Assembly: GCA_019636285.1 (NCBI GenBank)
Contig: JAHBXV010000035.1
Span: 1 to 64,000, forward strand
From: Planctomycetaceae bacterium
Lineage (GTDB): Bacteria; Planctomycetota; Planctomycetia; Planctomycetales; Planctomycetaceae
Direction: 5' to 3'
Length of the DNA stretch: 64,000 bases
The position numbers were made by a program, and so were the translations under genes. Below the pieces are notes generated by a model. That model saw only the letters and a list, made by a program, of their open reading frames with translations, made no database searches and had not been told where the DNA came from. Of the stretch, positions 63,595 through 64,000 are shown piece after piece. The number at the start of each line of letters is the position of its first letter. Positions within the stretch are counted from its first letter, which is position 1.

Positions 63595-64000
63595 ATGGAC
63601 GACGAAGGCAAAGCATTATTGCGCTGGATGAATCGCCATCTGGTCAGCTTGGTATTGATCTACTGGCATCTGGATGAGAACGGAAACTCCAAGGGCAAAC
63701 CGTTCGTCAATGCGAACAGCGGCTTCATCATGACTTTCGGTGACGCATGGTTTCTCGTCACCGCCGGCCACGTCATTGAAGAGTTGGATGAATTAGCTTC
63801 GCATCGTTTCGTGAAAATCGTTGACTGTTTTCTTGTGGACTCTCTCGGCTCTCAGGCGACTCACCGCAACAACATCCCGTTCAACTACGAGGAGAGCCTG
63901 AGATGCTTCGAATACCACGACGGAATCGACTGCGGATTCATCTGGCTCAACCCAAATGAGATCAAACTGCTTCAGGCCAACGACGTTCAGCCAATCGGCG
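63595..64000 (+). CDS. Trypsin-fold serine protease-like protein, partial at right edge
   Basis: The ATG at 63595 follows 'aagg' by seven bases. The visible 135 residues include 'SGFIMTFGDAWFLVTAGHVI', which has the TAGHV catalytic-histidine motif of trypsin-like peptidases, and 'CFEYHDGIDCGFIWLN', where the catalytic aspartate is expected. The serine loop lies beyond the window. No export signal is seen, so a cytosolic protease is likely, as in some defence-linked protease systems. It shares an operon-like layout with the small gene upstream. Confidence 0.6.
   Translation, partial: MDDEGKALLRWMNRHLVSLVLIYWHLDENGNSKGKPFVNANSGFIMTFGDAWFLVTAGHVIEELDELASHRFVKIVDCFLVDSLGSQATHRNNIPFNYEESLRCFEYHDGIDCGFIWLNPNEIKLLQANDVQPIG

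Overview
The window looks like chromosomal DNA of a planctomycete. Support comes from a DUF1559 protein with a prepilin-type leader, an ECF sigma / FecR / WD40-lipoprotein operon, DUF1583-type domains, an enormous secreted TPR protein, a MoxR-DUF58-VWA cluster and a Tad pilus locus split by hairpin repeats. Most of the window is GC-rich. The stretches around 4.5-14.4 kb and 60-64 kb are visibly AT-richer and carry accessory genes. No intact rRNA or tRNA gene and no CRISPR array was seen.

Layout. (1) 1-4.5 kb: distal part of an apparent integrative element. It holds a minus-strand operon (wHTH protein, AlpA-like DNA-binding protein, PD-(D/E)XK-like nuclease running off the left edge), about 1 kb of non-coding DNA, a zinc-ribbon/YbjQ protein and a divergent pair of small genes whose start codons overlap. 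It ends at a 3' half of tRNA-Ser(GCU), which has the form of an attachment-site scar. (2) 4.5-14.4 kb: a defence island. It carries a protein with two HEPN-type R-x4-H motifs, then a complete type I Wadjet operon (jetA-jetB-jetC-jetD), then a truncated cold-shock/CRISPR-RAMP-like gene whose first codons overlap the end of jetD. Imperfect direct repeats bracket each module. (3) 14.4-18.6 kb: a palindromic repeat, small orphan genes, and an ArsR regulator overlapping a double-SRPBCC protein. (4) 18.9-26.5 kb: a minus-strand Tad (Flp pilus-type) cluster: CpaE-like, CpaF ATPase, TadB, TadC, two TadE-like proteins and a TadG-like protein. (5) 27.2-32.8 kb: di-haem cytochrome, receiver-domain protein, small secreted proteins and an APH-fold kinase. 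(6) 32.9-39.8 kb: a tightly coupled operon of ECF sigma factor, FecR-like protein, WD40 lipoprotein, DUF1559 and a secreted membrane-anchored protein. (7) 39.8-60 kb: a membrane coiled-coil protein and a 3,878-residue secreted TPR/DUF1583 protein on the minus strand, divergent from moxR-DUF58-VWA-VWA. (8) 60-64 kb: orphan genes, ending in the start of a trypsin-fold protease.

How the parts fit. Wadjet cleaves foreign circular DNA through an SMC-like motor (JetABC) and the JetD nuclease. The HEPN protein beside it is a candidate RNase-type effector. The repeats and tRNA scar suggest that these modules arrived as stacked insertions at a tRNA-Ser site. The MoxR-DUF58-VWA set probably works at the membrane on a substrate or complex that may include the divergent giant TPR protein; this is inferred from position only.
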